A DNA stretch of 64,000 nucleotides from Clostridia bacterium. Lineage in GTDB: Bacteria; Bacillota; Clostridia; TANB77; CAG-508. How positions within the stretch are numbered: the stretch's first letter is position 1; each line of letters starts with the position of its first letter. The DNA is taken from assembly GCA_017934475.1 (NCBI GenBank), contig JAGBJN010000007.1:1-64000 (forward strand). The letters are read 5' to 3'. The notes under the pieces were generated by a model that was given only the letters and a program-made list of their open reading frames with translations, was not told the DNA's origin and ran no database searches. Positions 54,566 to 64,000 of this stretch are shown piece by piece. Made by a program: the position numbers and the translations under genes.

Positions 54566-54600
54566 AAAAGAAGACAGCTAAATTAAGGCTGTCTTCTTTT
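54566..54600 (+). terminator. Terminator of the unknown gene
   Basis: A 13 bp perfect stem: AAAAGAAGACAGC (54566-54578) with GCTGTCTTCTTTT (54588-54600), loop of 9. Confidence 0.92.
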
Positions 54601-54631
54601 ATCAAATTTTGAAAATTTTTTATTAAAAGTG

Positions 54632-54660
54632 TTGTAAAAAATAGAACTTATTGTTATACT
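54632..54660 (+). promoter_or_regulatory. Promoter of the Asp23-AmaP operon
   Basis: TTGTAA (54632-54637), a 17 bp spacer, and TATACT (54655-54660) with an extended TGT. I see no clear SigB-type site. Confidence 0.6.
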
Positions 54661-54707
54661 AATAGTATTAAAAAACAATAAATAAAACAAATTAAGGAGG
54701 TTTTATT

Positions 54708-55106
54708 ATGGAAAACGAAGAAGTAAAAGAAGAAGTTATATCAGTAGAGAATGGAAATGAAGTAAGAATAGCAGATGAAGTAGTTGCTGTAATATCAGGA
54801 ATTGCTGTATCAGAAGTACCTGGAGTTTCAGAAATGGCTGGAGGTTTTGCTGGAGGAATTACTGAAGTATTAAGTGGTAAGAAAAATCTTGCAAAAGGTA
54901 TAAAAGTTGAAGTTGGAGATAAAGAAACAAAAATAGATGTTAATATTATAGTAGATTATGGAGTTAGAATTCCAGATGTGGCATTTGAAATTCAAAACAG
55001 AGTTAAAAAAGCAGTTGAATCAATGACAGGATTAAATGTTGTAGAAGTAAACGTTCATGTACAAGGCGTTAATACAGATACAAACGATGAGAAAACAGAA
55101 GAATAA
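54708..55106 (+). CDS. Asp23/Gls24 family envelope-stress protein
   Basis: 132 residues. RIADEVVAVISGIAVSEVPGVSEMAGG and VEVGDKETKIDVNIIVDYGVRIPDVAFEIQNRVKKAV, then VVEVNVHVQGV, form the family pattern. Asp23-type proteins form clusters near the membrane anchored by AmaP, which follows here. The gene starts a six- or seven-gene unit ending in xseB. Confidence 0.95.
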   Translation: MENEEVKEEVISVENGNEVRIADEVVAVISGIAVSEVPGVSEMAGGFAGGITEVLSGKKNLAKGIKVEVGDKETKIDVNIIVDYGVRIPDVAFEIQNRVKKAVESMTGLNVVEVNVHVQGVNTDTNDEKTEE

Positions 55107-55116
55107 TTTGTATGCA

Positions 55117-55142
55117 AAAGGGTGCGGCTATTCGTACCCTTT
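55117..55142 (+). terminator. Hairpin between Asp23 and amaP genes
   Basis: AAAGGGTGCG (55117-55126) pairs with CGTACCCTTT (55133-55142; one G-T), loop GCTATT, followed by only a short T tract. Probably a weak terminator or a processing/attenuation site lowering amaP relative to the first gene. Confidence 0.55.
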
Positions 55143-55168
55143 GTTATAGAAAAACGGAGGAATATTTC

Positions 55169-55729
55169 ATGAAAATTTTAGATAGAATAGGATTAATAGT
55201 TTTCGCAGATCTTATACTTATAATATCTGTACTAATTTGCCTTCTTATATTTGGATGGTTATCTCCAGAAACAGTTTATGAATTTACTAAAATAGCACTA
55301 AATGATCAAGTTACTACTAATATAGTACTTGGAATATGCATTGTTTGTATACTACTTGCGTTAAAATGTATATTCTTTAGTTCAGATAAAGATAGAATAA
55401 ATGGAATTAAAGATGGAATATTATTAGAAAATTCTGACGGTCAACTAGTTATATCTAAAGCATCACTTGAAGATTTAGTTACAAAAGTAGTTAAAGGTTT
55501 TGATAGTGCTCAAGATATAAATACAAAAATTATAGTAGACCAAGAGAGAAAATTAGTGGTATATGTTACGTTAAATGTAAAAGATAATGCAGTAATAAAA
55601 GAATTATCAACAAATTTACAAAATAAAATAAAAAGTACAATTAAAAGAACTTCAGATTTAGAGGTAAAAGAAGTAAATATAAGCATTAAGGAATTACAAC
55701 CACAAATAACACAAAAAATAGATAACTAG
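55169..55729 (+). CDS. amaP: Alkaline shock response membrane anchor AmaP
   Basis: 186 residues from ATG 55169, preferred because CGGAGG precedes it; a longer frame from 55112 would begin inside the hairpin. Two membrane segments (about 8-28 and 52-70) are followed by a cytoplasmic Asp23-related domain (GQLVISKASLEDLVTKVV, VYVTLNVKDNAVIKELSTNLQNKIKSTI). It anchors Asp23-type proteins. Confidence 0.9.
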   Translation: MKILDRIGLIVFADLILIISVLICLLIFGWLSPETVYEFTKIALNDQVTTNIVLGICIVCILLALKCIFFSSDKDRINGIKDGILLENSDGQLVISKASLEDLVTKVVKGFDSAQDINTKIIVDQERKLVVYVTLNVKDNAVIKELSTNLQNKIKSTIKRTSDLEVKEVNISIKELQPQITQKIDN

Positions 55730-55759
55730 ACATGTGTTTTTGGAAAGGAAATAATTAAA

Positions 55760-55963
55760 ATGGAAGAGATAAAGAACTTTTTAATTAAATATAAAGGTGC
55801 AATTATAGGAGGTATTATTGCCATTCTTATTTTATGTACAGGTTTTTATAAACTAATGATAGGAATTATCTTGATTGGTATGGGAATATATTTTGGAAAT
55901 TATATTCAACAAAATAAAGATGAAGTTAAAGATAGAATAAAATCGTTTATTGATAAACTATAA
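55760..55963 (+). CDS. DUF2273 small membrane protein
   Basis: 67 residues. Two short membrane helices in NFLIKYKGAIIGGIIAILILCTGFY and LMIGIILIGMGIYFG, then a charged end. The family accompanies Asp23 and AmaP in Bacillota. It is probably part of the same envelope complex. Confidence 0.9.
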   Translation: MEEIKNFLIKYKGAIIGGIIAILILCTGFYKLMIGIILIGMGIYFGNYIQQNKDEVKDRIKSFIDKL

Positions 55964-55974
55964 AAGGGGTTATT

Positions 55975-56394
55975 ATGAAAAGAACTGAAATAAGGGAATT
56001 AACTTTTAGACTAATATATAGCACAGAAATACAAAAAAGTATGGATGATGAACAAAAGGATATATATATAGAGGAAAGTGAAATAAAAAATAATGAGGAA
56101 ATTGAATACATAAATTATGTTTATAATGGAATAAAAGAAAACAAAGAAAAAATAGAAAAATTGATTTCTGAAAATTTAAAAGAAAAATGGACTATTGAAA
56201 GAATATCTAAAATAGATATTGCGATTCTTAAAGTAGCTATATATGAACTTATTTATTCAGAATTACCATATAAAATTGTTATAAATGAGGCTGTTGAGCT
56301 TGCAAAAAAATACGGAGATGACTCTTCAAGAGCATTTGTTAATGGTGTACTTGCAAGTGTTGTAAAAAAAGAAAAATTAGCAGATGAGGAGTAA
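55975..56394 (+). CDS. nusB: Transcription antitermination factor NusB
   Basis: 139 residues: RELTFRLIYSTEIQ at the start, WTIERISKIDIAILKVAIYELIYSELPYKIVINEAVELAKKYGDDSSRAFVNGVLASV is the family end. It acts with NusE and NusA in rRNA transcription antitermination. 3 bp before xseA. Confidence 0.95.
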   Translation: MKRTEIRELTFRLIYSTEIQKSMDDEQKDIYIEESEIKNNEEIEYINYVYNGIKENKEKIEKLISENLKEKWTIERISKIDIAILKVAIYELIYSELPYKIVINEAVELAKKYGDDSSRAFVNGVLASVVKKEKLADEE

Positions 56395-56397
56395 AAA

Positions 56398-57585
56398 ATG
56401 ACACCTAATCCTATTAGTGTTACAGAATTAAATTTATATATAAAAGATAGATTCCAAAAAGATGAGTATTTAAATAATGTATTAATTAAGGGAGAAATTT
56501 CAAATTTTAAGAACCATTATACTGGTCATATGTATTTTACATTAAAAGATGAAAACTCTCTTATTAAATGTGTAATGTTTAAAGGATATACAGCAAATCT
56601 TGGATTCATGCCTAAAGATGGAATGAAGGTTATAGTATTTGGAACAGTTTCTGTATTTGAAAGAGATGGAGTTTACCAAATATATGCAAAAGGAATGAAG
56701 CAAGAAGGTATGGGAGATTTACATGAAGAATTTGAAAAATTAAAATTGAAATTAGAGCAAGAAGGTTTGTTTGATAAATCACATAAGAAGTCAATACCTG
56801 TTATGCCAAAATGTATAGGGGTACTTACATCAAATACAGGTGCAGTAATAAGAGATATAATTAATGTTTCAACAAGAAGAAATCCAAATGTATATATAAA
56901 ACTTTTGCCAGTTCCGGTACAAGGTGCTGGAGCAAGTGAGAAAATTGCAAAAGCAATAGAAATAATGAATGAACAAAAACTAGCAGATGTAATTATAGTT
57001 GCAAGAGGTGGAGGATCATTAGAGGATTTATGGCCTTTTAATGAAGAAATTGTTGCTCGAGCAATATACGCATCAGAACTTCCAGTTATTTCAGCAGTAG
57101 GTCATGAAACAGACTTTACAATTGCAGATTTTGTTGCAGACTTAAGAGCACCAACACCATCTGCAGCAGCAGAACTTGCAGTACCAAACATTTTGGATTT
57201 AGTTCAAAAGATACAAAATAATGAAAGAAGACTTCAAAATGGGTTAAAGAAAAAAGCTGAAATAATGAGACTTAGATATGAAAAGTGTATGTCATCAAAA
57301 GCCTTTACAGATCCATTAGATAGAATTAATAAAAATTATATGCTTCTTGACAAGCAAATAAAAAGAATAGAAAGTTCAACAAATATGAAGGTAAAAGAAA
57401 AGAAAACATATATGGTTGAATGGATTGCAAAATTAGATACATTAAGTCCATTAAAAACATTAACAAGAGGTTACTCAATTGTTGAAAAAAATGGAAAAAT
57501 GGTAAAAAGTATAAATGATTTAAATTCAAAAGATAAAATAAGTATAAAATTAACTGACGGTGAAAAACAAGCTGAGATTTTGTAA
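56398..57585 (+). CDS. xseA: Exodeoxyribonuclease VII large subunit
   Basis: 395 residues. OB-fold N-terminus (VTELNLYIKDRFQKDEYLNNVLIKGEISNFKNHYTGHMYFTLKD), catalytic core with DVIIVARGGGSLEDLWPFNEEIVARAI and ISAVGHETDFTIADFVADLRAPTPSAAAEL, then a coiled-coil C-terminus. It degrades single-stranded DNA with XseB. Confidence 0.97.
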   Translation: MTPNPISVTELNLYIKDRFQKDEYLNNVLIKGEISNFKNHYTGHMYFTLKDENSLIKCVMFKGYTANLGFMPKDGMKVIVFGTVSVFERDGVYQIYAKGMKQEGMGDLHEEFEKLKLKLEQEGLFDKSHKKSIPVMPKCIGVLTSNTGAVIRDIINVSTRRNPNVYIKLLPVPVQGAGASEKIAKAIEIMNEQKLADVIIVARGGGSLEDLWPFNEEIVARAIYASELPVISAVGHETDFTIADFVADLRAPTPSAAAELAVPNILDLVQKIQNNERRLQNGLKKKAEIMRLRYEKCMSSKAFTDPLDRINKNYMLLDKQIKRIESSTNMKVKEKKTYMVEWIAKLDTLSPLKTLTRGYSIVEKNGKMVKSINDLNSKDKISIKLTDGEKQAEIL

Positions 57586-57602
57586 ATTTGGAGGAATTAA
57601 AA

Positions 57603-58085
57603 ATGAAAAAAGTAATATGGATTTTAATTGCTATTGTAGTTGTAGTTGGAATTTCTTATTTCGCTACAAGAGAGTTAAATAAAGCAGAAAAAAATGAAAA
57701 TAATATAACTAATACTTCTAGTACAATAACTAAGAAAGATAGTAAAGAAAATAAAGTAAATGAAACTTCAAATGTACAAAAAAATACAGTAGAAAACAAT
57801 ATAGAAAATACAACAAATAAAGAAAATACAGTTGAGAATACAATAGTAGAGGAAAACAGTACAAAGGATTCTGAAACAGTACCACAAACGGAAGAAGAAA
57901 AAGCAATTAGTATTGTAAAAAAAGACTGGGGAGCAAATGATGTAAATGTCAAAATTGCCATAGAAGGGATCAATGAAGATGGAACTTACATTGTAACTGT
58001 AAGGGATTCATCAACAACAGAAGCAATGGCCTTTTATAAGGTAAATGTAAAAAATAATAGTTTTGATAAAACAGAAATGTATTAA
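57603..58085 (+). CDS. Membrane-anchored exported protein of unknown function
   Basis: 160 residues from ATG 57603, set by TTTGGAGG; a frame from 57588 would start before that site. One signal-anchor helix (KVIWILIAIVVVVGISYFA), an Asn/Thr/Glu-rich low-complexity linker (residues 25-100) and a C-terminal globular part (SIVKKDWGANDVNVKIAIEGIN and the tail) of about 60 residues. The end might be a PepSY-like or similar small domain, not sure. It sits between xseA and xseB. Confidence 0.7.
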   Translation: MKKVIWILIAIVVVVGISYFATRELNKAEKNENNITNTSSTITKKDSKENKVNETSNVQKNTVENNIENTTNKENTVENTIVEENSTKDSETVPQTEEEKAISIVKKDWGANDVNVKIAIEGINEDGTYIVTVRDSSTTEAMAFYKVNVKNNSFDKTEMY

Positions 58086-58105
58086 TGAAAGGAAAGTAAA
58101 ATAAA

Positions 58106-58330
58106 ATGGAAGAAATGAACTTTGAAGAAGCAATGGAAGCATTAGAAAAAATTGCAACAGAACTTGAAAAAGGAGATTTAAGTTTAGAAGAATCTGTAGC
58201 AAAATTTGAAGAAGGAATTGCATTATCAAAAAAATGCTCTGATATAATAGAAAAAGCAGAAAAGAAAATAACTATGTTATTACAAAAAGATGGAAAGTTA
58301 GAAGAAGAAAATTTTACAGTAGAGGAATAG
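58106..58330 (+). CDS. xseB: Exodeoxyribonuclease VII small subunit
   Basis: 74 residues: MNFEEAMEALEKIATELEKGDLSLEESVAKFEEGIAL is the family pattern. It binds XseA. 13 bp before the next gene. Confidence 0.95.
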   Translation: MEEMNFEEAMEALEKIATELEKGDLSLEESVAKFEEGIALSKKCSDIIEKAEKKITMLLQKDGKLEEENFTVEE

Positions 58331-58342
58331 AAGAGGTAATAG

Positions 58343-58777
58343 ATGGATTTTTTTAATGATTACAAGTATTTAATAGTTCCATTTGGAGTATGGGGTGCAA
58401 TTCAAATATTCAAAGTTTTATGGGACTTAGTTTCAACACATAAGTTTAATTTTAAAAGAATATTAGGAGCAGGAGGAATGCCAAGTTCACATTCAGCTGT
58501 TGTTACTTCTCTTGCTACAATGATTGCCAAAACAGAAGGTGTAAATTCAAAATTATTTGCGCTTGCTGTTGTTTTCGCATGCGTTGTAATGTATGATGCG
58601 GCAGGTGTAAGAAGAGCCGCAGGAAAACAAGCAAAATTATTAAATAAAATAGTGGAAACACCTGGAATGACTAATTTACAAGTACAAGAAAAACTTGTTG
58701 AAGTATTAGGACATACTCCAATACAAGTTTTTGTTGGTGCAGTAGTAGGTGTTGTAGTTGGATTTATGTTTGGATAA
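58343..58777 (+). CDS. DivPAP2 (YuiD-like) membrane protein
   Basis: 144 residues. GAGGMPSSHSAVVTSLATMIAKTEG has the PSSHSA motif of the phosphatase/haloperoxidase fold; YDAAGVRRAAGKQAKLLN follows, and LGHTPIQVFVGAVVGVVVGF closes it with a membrane helix. The family acts in phospholipid or prenyl-phosphate metabolism, but the substrate is unknown. Confidence 0.93.
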   Translation: MDFFNDYKYLIVPFGVWGAIQIFKVLWDLVSTHKFNFKRILGAGGMPSSHSAVVTSLATMIAKTEGVNSKLFALAVVFACVVMYDAAGVRRAAGKQAKLLNKIVETPGMTNLQVQEKLVEVLGHTPIQVFVGAVVGVVVGFMFG

Positions 58778-58796
58778 TATTAAACAAGATTATAAT

Positions 58797-58824
58797 AAAA
58801 ATCGGAAGAAATTCCGATTTTTTT
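58797..58824 (+). terminator. Terminator after DivPAP2
   Basis: AAAAATCGGAA (58797-58807) with TTCCGATTTTT (58812-58822), loop GAAA, then further T residues. Ends the Asp23 operon. Confidence 0.92.
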
Positions 58825-58825
58825 G

Positions 58826-58854
58826 TTGATAAATAATTAGTTTTAATGTATATT
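58826..58854 (+). promoter_or_regulatory. Promoter of fhs
   Basis: TTGATA (58826-58831), a 17 bp spacer, and TATATT (58849-58854), placed directly after the terminator. Confidence 0.6.
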
Positions 58855-58879
58855 TATTAAAGAAAAGTAGGTGAATGAT

Positions 58880-60508
58880 ATGGAAAATATAATAAATATT
58901 GCAAATAAAATAGGAATAAATGAAGAAAATGTTGAACAATATGGAAAATATAAAGCTAAAATTTCATTAAATGAATATAAAAAGTTAAGTGCTAATAATG
59001 ATGGAAAATTAATATTAGTTACAGCAATTAATCCAACACCTTTAGGTGAAGGCAAAACAACAGTATCAATTGGACTTTGTGATGGATTAAATAGTATTGG
59101 AAAGAAAGCAATTGCTACACTTAGAGAACCATCATTAGGTCCTGTATTTGGCGTAAAAGGCGGAGCGACAGGTGGTGGAAAATCAAGTATTGAACCAAGT
59201 GATGAAATTAATTTACATTTTACAGGAGATATACATGCAATAACAACTGCAAATAATTTGCTTTCTGCAATAATCGATAATCATATATTTCAAGGAAATG
59301 AATTAAATATTAAGGACGTTACTTGGAAAAGATGTATGGATGTAAATGACAGACAGTTAAGAAAAATTAATACTGGTTTATCTGGCGAAAAGAAAATAGT
59401 AGAAAGAATTGATGGATTTGATATAACAGCAGCATCTGAGATAATGGCAATTCTATGTTTATCAGAAGATGAAAAAGACTTAAAAAGAAGACTTGGTAAT
59501 ATAATTATAGGATTTAATAATATTGGAAAGCCTGTTACTGCAAATGATTTAAAAGCGGCAGGAGCATTAACTGCACTTCTTAAAGATGCTATAAAACCTA
59601 ATCTAGTACAAACATTAGAAGCATCACCAGTATTAATACATGGTGGACCTTTTGCAAATATTGCACATGGATGTAATAGTATAGTTGCTACAAAAATGGG
59701 ATTAAAGCTTGCAGATTATGTTGTTACAGAAGCAGGATTTGGTGCAGACTTAGGAGCAGAAAAATTCCTAGATATAAAAACAAGAAAACTACCTAAAAAT
59801 CCAGATGCAGTTGTAATAGTTGCAACAATAAGAGCGCTAAAATATCATGGTGGTGTTGGAAAGGAAAATGTTCAAATCGAGAATATTGATGCATTAGTAA
59901 AAGGAAGTAAAAATTTATTAAAACATATAGAAAATATAAAAGATGTATTTGGACTAAATGCAATAGTTGCTATAAACAAATTTGATACAGATACTGAAAA
60001 AGAAATAAGTGTATTAAAAGAAATATTAAATGAAAACAATGTTGAACTAAGTCTTGTAGAATGTTATACAAAAGGATCAAAAGGATCAAAGGATTTAGCA
60101 GAAAAAGTAGTAACTATTTGTGATAAAGAGAATAATTTTAAATTTGCATATTCAGTTGAAGATAGCATAACTGAAAAAATAGAGAAAATATCTAAGAATA
60201 TTTATGGAGCTTTAGAAGTAGAATATAGTGATGAAGCAAAAATCCAAATAAAACAAATTGAAGAATTAGGATATTCAAGCTTACCAATATGTATTGCAAA
60301 AACACAATATTCACTTTCAGATGATGATAAAAATTTGGAATGTGAAAAAGAATTTAATATTCATATAAAAGAGGTAAAATTAAAAGCAGGAGCAGAGTTT
60401 ATAGTAGTACTTACAGGAAAAATTATGACAATGCCAGGACTTTCAAAACATCCTGCATATGAAAATATAAATTTAGATGAAAACGGAGATATAATTGGAA
60501 TATTTTAG
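58880..60508 (+). CDS. fhs: Formate--tetrahydrofolate ligase
   Basis: 542 residues from ATG 58880, which has AGGTGA at a proper distance; GTG 58871 lies in that site. The P-loop is TPLGEGKTTVSIGLCDGL; REPSLGPVFGVKGGATGGG and FTGDIHAITTANNLLSA follow, and the end has TGKIMTMPGLSKHPAYENI. It makes 10-formyl-THF from formate, the first step of the methyl branch in acetogens and a C1 source in others. Monocistronic here between terminators. Confidence 0.97.
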   Translation: MENIINIANKIGINEENVEQYGKYKAKISLNEYKKLSANNDGKLILVTAINPTPLGEGKTTVSIGLCDGLNSIGKKAIATLREPSLGPVFGVKGGATGGGKSSIEPSDEINLHFTGDIHAITTANNLLSAIIDNHIFQGNELNIKDVTWKRCMDVNDRQLRKINTGLSGEKKIVERIDGFDITAASEIMAILCLSEDEKDLKRRLGNIIIGFNNIGKPVTANDLKAAGALTALLKDAIKPNLVQTLEASPVLIHGGPFANIAHGCNSIVATKMGLKLADYVVTEAGFGADLGAEKFLDIKTRKLPKNPDAVVIVATIRALKYHGGVGKENVQIENIDALVKGSKNLLKHIENIKDVFGLNAIVAINKFDTDTEKEISVLKEILNENNVELSLVECYTKGSKGSKDLAEKVVTICDKENNFKFAYSVEDSITEKIEKISKNIYGALEVEYSDEAKIQIKQIEELGYSSLPICIAKTQYSLSDDDKNLECEKEFNIHIKEVKLKAGAEFIVVLTGKIMTMPGLSKHPAYENINLDENGDIIGIF

Positions 60509-60527
60509 TTATATAATGAATATATAT

Positions 60528-60557
60528 AATAGCAGTCAGTATGACTGCTATTTTTAT
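60528..60557 (+). terminator. Terminator between fhs and groES
   Basis: AATAGCAGTCA (60528-60538) with TGACTGCTATT (60542-60552) and a 3-nt loop, then TTTAT. Tight hairpin. Confidence 0.75.
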
Positions 60558-60574
60558 GTCTATGGGAGGTATAT

Positions 60575-62496
<1,922 letters not shown>

Positions 62497-62517
62497 ATAT
62501 CAATTTTTTAAAAATAC

Positions 62518-62546
62518 TTGTAAATTATTGAAATATGTGTTAATAT
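62518..62546 (+). promoter_or_regulatory. Promoter of the pheS-pheT operon
   Basis: TTGTAA (62518-62523), a 17 bp spacer, and TAATAT (62541-62546) with an extended TGT. Confidence 0.6.
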
Positions 62547-62554
62547 AGTAACAT

Positions 62555-62825
62555 GTAAAATGATTAAAAAAATTCCAATTAAAAAGCAAAGTATGTGATT
62601 TAGAAAATGTATTATAGAGAAAATGGTCATCGGCTGAAAGCCATTTATACATAAATTACAGAAATTTCACTTTTTAGGACTATTTTTGAAATAGCAGTAG
62701 GAAATAGCGTATGCCTGCGTTAAAGGTAAATTGAGGTTAACTTTTTATTGTTAATAAATTTAGGTGGTACCACGGAATATTAACTCTGTTTCGTCCTATT
62801 ATAGGATGAAATAGAGTTTTTTTGA
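62555..62825 (+). promoter_or_regulatory. T-box leader of pheS (Phe-specific)
   Basis: The T-box sequence TAGGTGGTACCACGG lies at 62761-62775. The candidate specifier codon is TTC (62666-62668) in AGAAATTTCACTT, decoding Phe, with the following A as usual. The terminator is AACTCTGTTTCGTCC (62782-62796) with GGATGAAATAGAGTT (62804-62818) and a T-run. Uncharged tRNA-Phe would bind the specifier and the T-box bulge and favour the antiterminator. About 270 bases with no gene other than the leader. Confidence 0.92.
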
Positions 62826-62839
62826 TAGAGGAGGAAAAT

Positions 62840-63874
62840 ATGAAAGAACAAATTGAACAAATTAAAGAAAATGCTATTCAAGAATTACAAGAGGTAAAAG
62901 ATGCAAAAGAGCTAAATGATGTTAAAGTTAAGTATTTAGGTAAAAAAGGTGAACTTACAGAAGTATTAAGAGGAATGGGAGGATTATCTCCAGAAGAAAG
63001 ACCAATAATTGGAAGTCTTGTTAATGTAGTTCGTGATGAAATTGAAAAAATTATAAGTGAAAAAGAAGAAGAATACAAACAAGAAGAATTAAATAAAAAA
63101 TTAAAAACAGAAAAAATTGATATAACTCTTCCAAGTGAAAAAGTAAAAAGAGGAAGTAAACATCCATTAAATAGAATAATAGAAGAAGTAGAAGATTTAT
63201 TCGTATCAATGGGATATGATGTAGTTGATGGACCAGAGCTTGAAACAGATGAATATTGTTTTGAAAGATTAAATCTTCCAAAAGATCATCCTGCAAGAGA
63301 CATGCAAGATAGTTTCTATATTACACCAGAATATTTACTTAGAACTCAAACTTCAGCTGTTCAAGCGAGAGTTATGATGAATAATGAGGAAAAAACTCCT
63401 ATAAGGGTTATATGTCCTGGTAAAGTATACAGAAGAGATGAAGATGCAACACACTCTCATCAATTTGCACAAGTTGAAGGATTAGTTATAGACAAAGATA
63501 TTAGTCTTGCTGATTTAAAAGGTACTTTAGAAGTATTTATGAAAAAAATGCTTGGAGAGAATACTAAATTAAGATTTAGACCAAGTTATTTCCCATTTAC
63601 AGAACCAAGTTATGAAGTAGATGTAACATGTTTCAAATGTGGAGGAAAAGGATGCAATTTATGTAAGCAAACAGGATGGATTGAACTTTTAGGTTCTGGT
63701 ATGGTTCATCCAAATGTGCTTGAAATGAATGGATATGATCCAAAAGTATATACTGGATTTGCATTTGGTACAGGCCTTGATAGACTTGCAATGTTCAAAT
63801 ATGGAATAACAGATATTAGACTTTTATATCAAAATGATGTAAGATTTTTAAATCAATTTGATCGTATGGACTAA
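62840..63874 (+). CDS. pheS: Phenylalanyl-tRNA synthetase alpha chain
   Basis: 344 residues from ATG 62840, set by GAGGAGG. N-terminal coiled coil (residues 1-90), then [28 protein letters not shown], class II motif 2 in [29 protein letters not shown] and motif 3 in [16 protein letters not shown] zinc-like [12 protein letters not shown] is present before motif 3. Under T-box control; pheT follows 29 bp downstream. Confidence 0.97.
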   Translation: MKEQIEQIKENAIQELQEVKDAKELNDVKVKYLGKKGELTEVLRGMGGLSPEERPIIGSLVNVVRDEIEKIISEKEEEYKQEELNKKLKTEKIDITLPSEKVKRGSKHPLNRIIEEVEDLFVSMGYDVVDGPELETDEYCFERLNLPKDHPARDMQDSFYITPEYLLRTQTSAVQARVMMNNEEKTPIRVICPGKVYRRDEDATHSHQFAQVEGLVIDKDISLADLKGTLEVFMKKMLGENTKLRFRPSYFPFTEPSYEVDVTCFKCGGKGCNLCKQTGWIELLGSGMVHPNVLEMNGYDPKVYTGFAFGTGLDRLAMFKYGITDIRLLYQNDVRFLNQFDRMD

Positions 63875-63903
63875 ATTTTAATAAAAAGTAAAGGAGAAAA
63901 ATT

Positions 63904-64000
63904 ATGAAATTAAGTACAAATTTTGTTAAAGACTATGTAGATATAGATGTAGATGTAAAAAAATTAGCAGAAGATATGACTTCAGTTGGAAATGAATATG
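63904..64000 (+). CDS. pheT: Phenylalanyl-tRNA synthetase beta chain (N-terminus only)
   Basis: Runs off the right edge after 32 residues: MKLSTNFVKDYVDIDVDV, then KKLAEDMTSVGNEY, matching the PheT N-terminus. AAAGGAG lies 8 bp upstream. Forms the alpha2-beta2 enzyme with PheS. Confidence 0.93.
   Translation, partial: MKLSTNFVKDYVDIDVDVKKLAEDMTSVGNEY

Noticed and set aside
60528-60552. CIRCE operator before groES
   Set aside because: The inverted repeat is AATAGCAGTCA/TGACTGCTATT with a 3-nt loop and T-tail, a terminator, not the 9-9-9 CIRCE arrangement.
62555-62825. A riboswitch other than a T-box before pheS
   Set aside because: The GGTGGTACCACG sequence and a terminator before an aminoacyl-tRNA synthetase gene identify a T-box.

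Overview
The window is AT-rich chromosomal DNA from a low-GC Bacillota bacterium, most likely an uncultured clostridium-like lineage. The evidence is the standard genetic code (TGG for Trp, TGA as stop), strong AGGAGG-type ribosome binding sites, frequent TTG and GTG starts, U-rich intrinsic terminators, a T-box leader, and Bacillota-specific neighbourhoods: ireB-ruvX-DUF1292, rimP-nusA-ylxR-ylxQ-infB-rbfA-nrnA-truB, yicC-remA-rpoZ-gmk, priA-def-fmt, Asp23-amaP-DUF2273-nusB-xseA-xseB.

Layout. 1-4.2 kb: the C-terminal part of a MinD/ParA-like ATPase carrying an acidic tandem repeat, a membrane GAF/degenerate-GGDEF protein, then ireB, ruvX and a DUF1292 gene. 4.2-16.5 kb: a one-directional run of small single-domain enzymes, many acting on nucleotides or modified metabolites (NUDIX, HAD, guanine deaminase, cytidine deaminase, HIT, nucleoside phosphorylase, HD, GNAT), with rsgA among them. 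Within it lies an orphan trpB behind what reads as a complete ribosome-mediated tryptophan attenuator: consensus promoter, Trp-rich leader peptide, mutually exclusive hairpins, terminator, and a second Trp-rich upstream ORF overlapping trpB. 16.6-29.3 kb: an accessory region with a lipoprotein, a GNAT, a TIR-membrane-propeller protein, and then genes separated by five copies of a ~120-150 bp repeat (R1-R5). The intervals hold an ADP-ribosylglycohydrolase, an HD protein, deoxyribosyltransferase-like proteins, a RhuM protein, and finally a longer segment with a hydrolase, a proteasome-like Ntn-hydrolase candidate, a GC-rich structured element, an AlbA_2 protein and a serine recombinase. The recombinase ends 14 bp before rbgA.

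Each repeat has a left half resembling the 5' end of rbgA, from the ribosome binding site to the Asn-Trp codons, followed by a right arm shared among the repeats. I read this as a set of cassettes accreted at the start of rbgA by a serine recombinase. This is inference from one sequence and is the most unusual feature of the window.

29.3-42.5 kb: rbgA, mrnC, a hydrolase, an M29 aminopeptidase, an SOS-type dinD beside a tRNA-Glu(CUC), the nusA-infB translation operon, and a very large pilin-like surface protein. 42.5-64 kb: truB, a 6S RNA, hup, rsmE, yicC-remA-rpoZ-gmk, argS, priA-def-fmt, an unknown single-gene unit, the Asp23/AmaP envelope-stress operon joined to nusB-xseAB, fhs, groES-groEL, and a T-box-controlled pheS-pheT that runs off the right edge.

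All functional calls are from reading the sequence and translations by eye; no database search was run.
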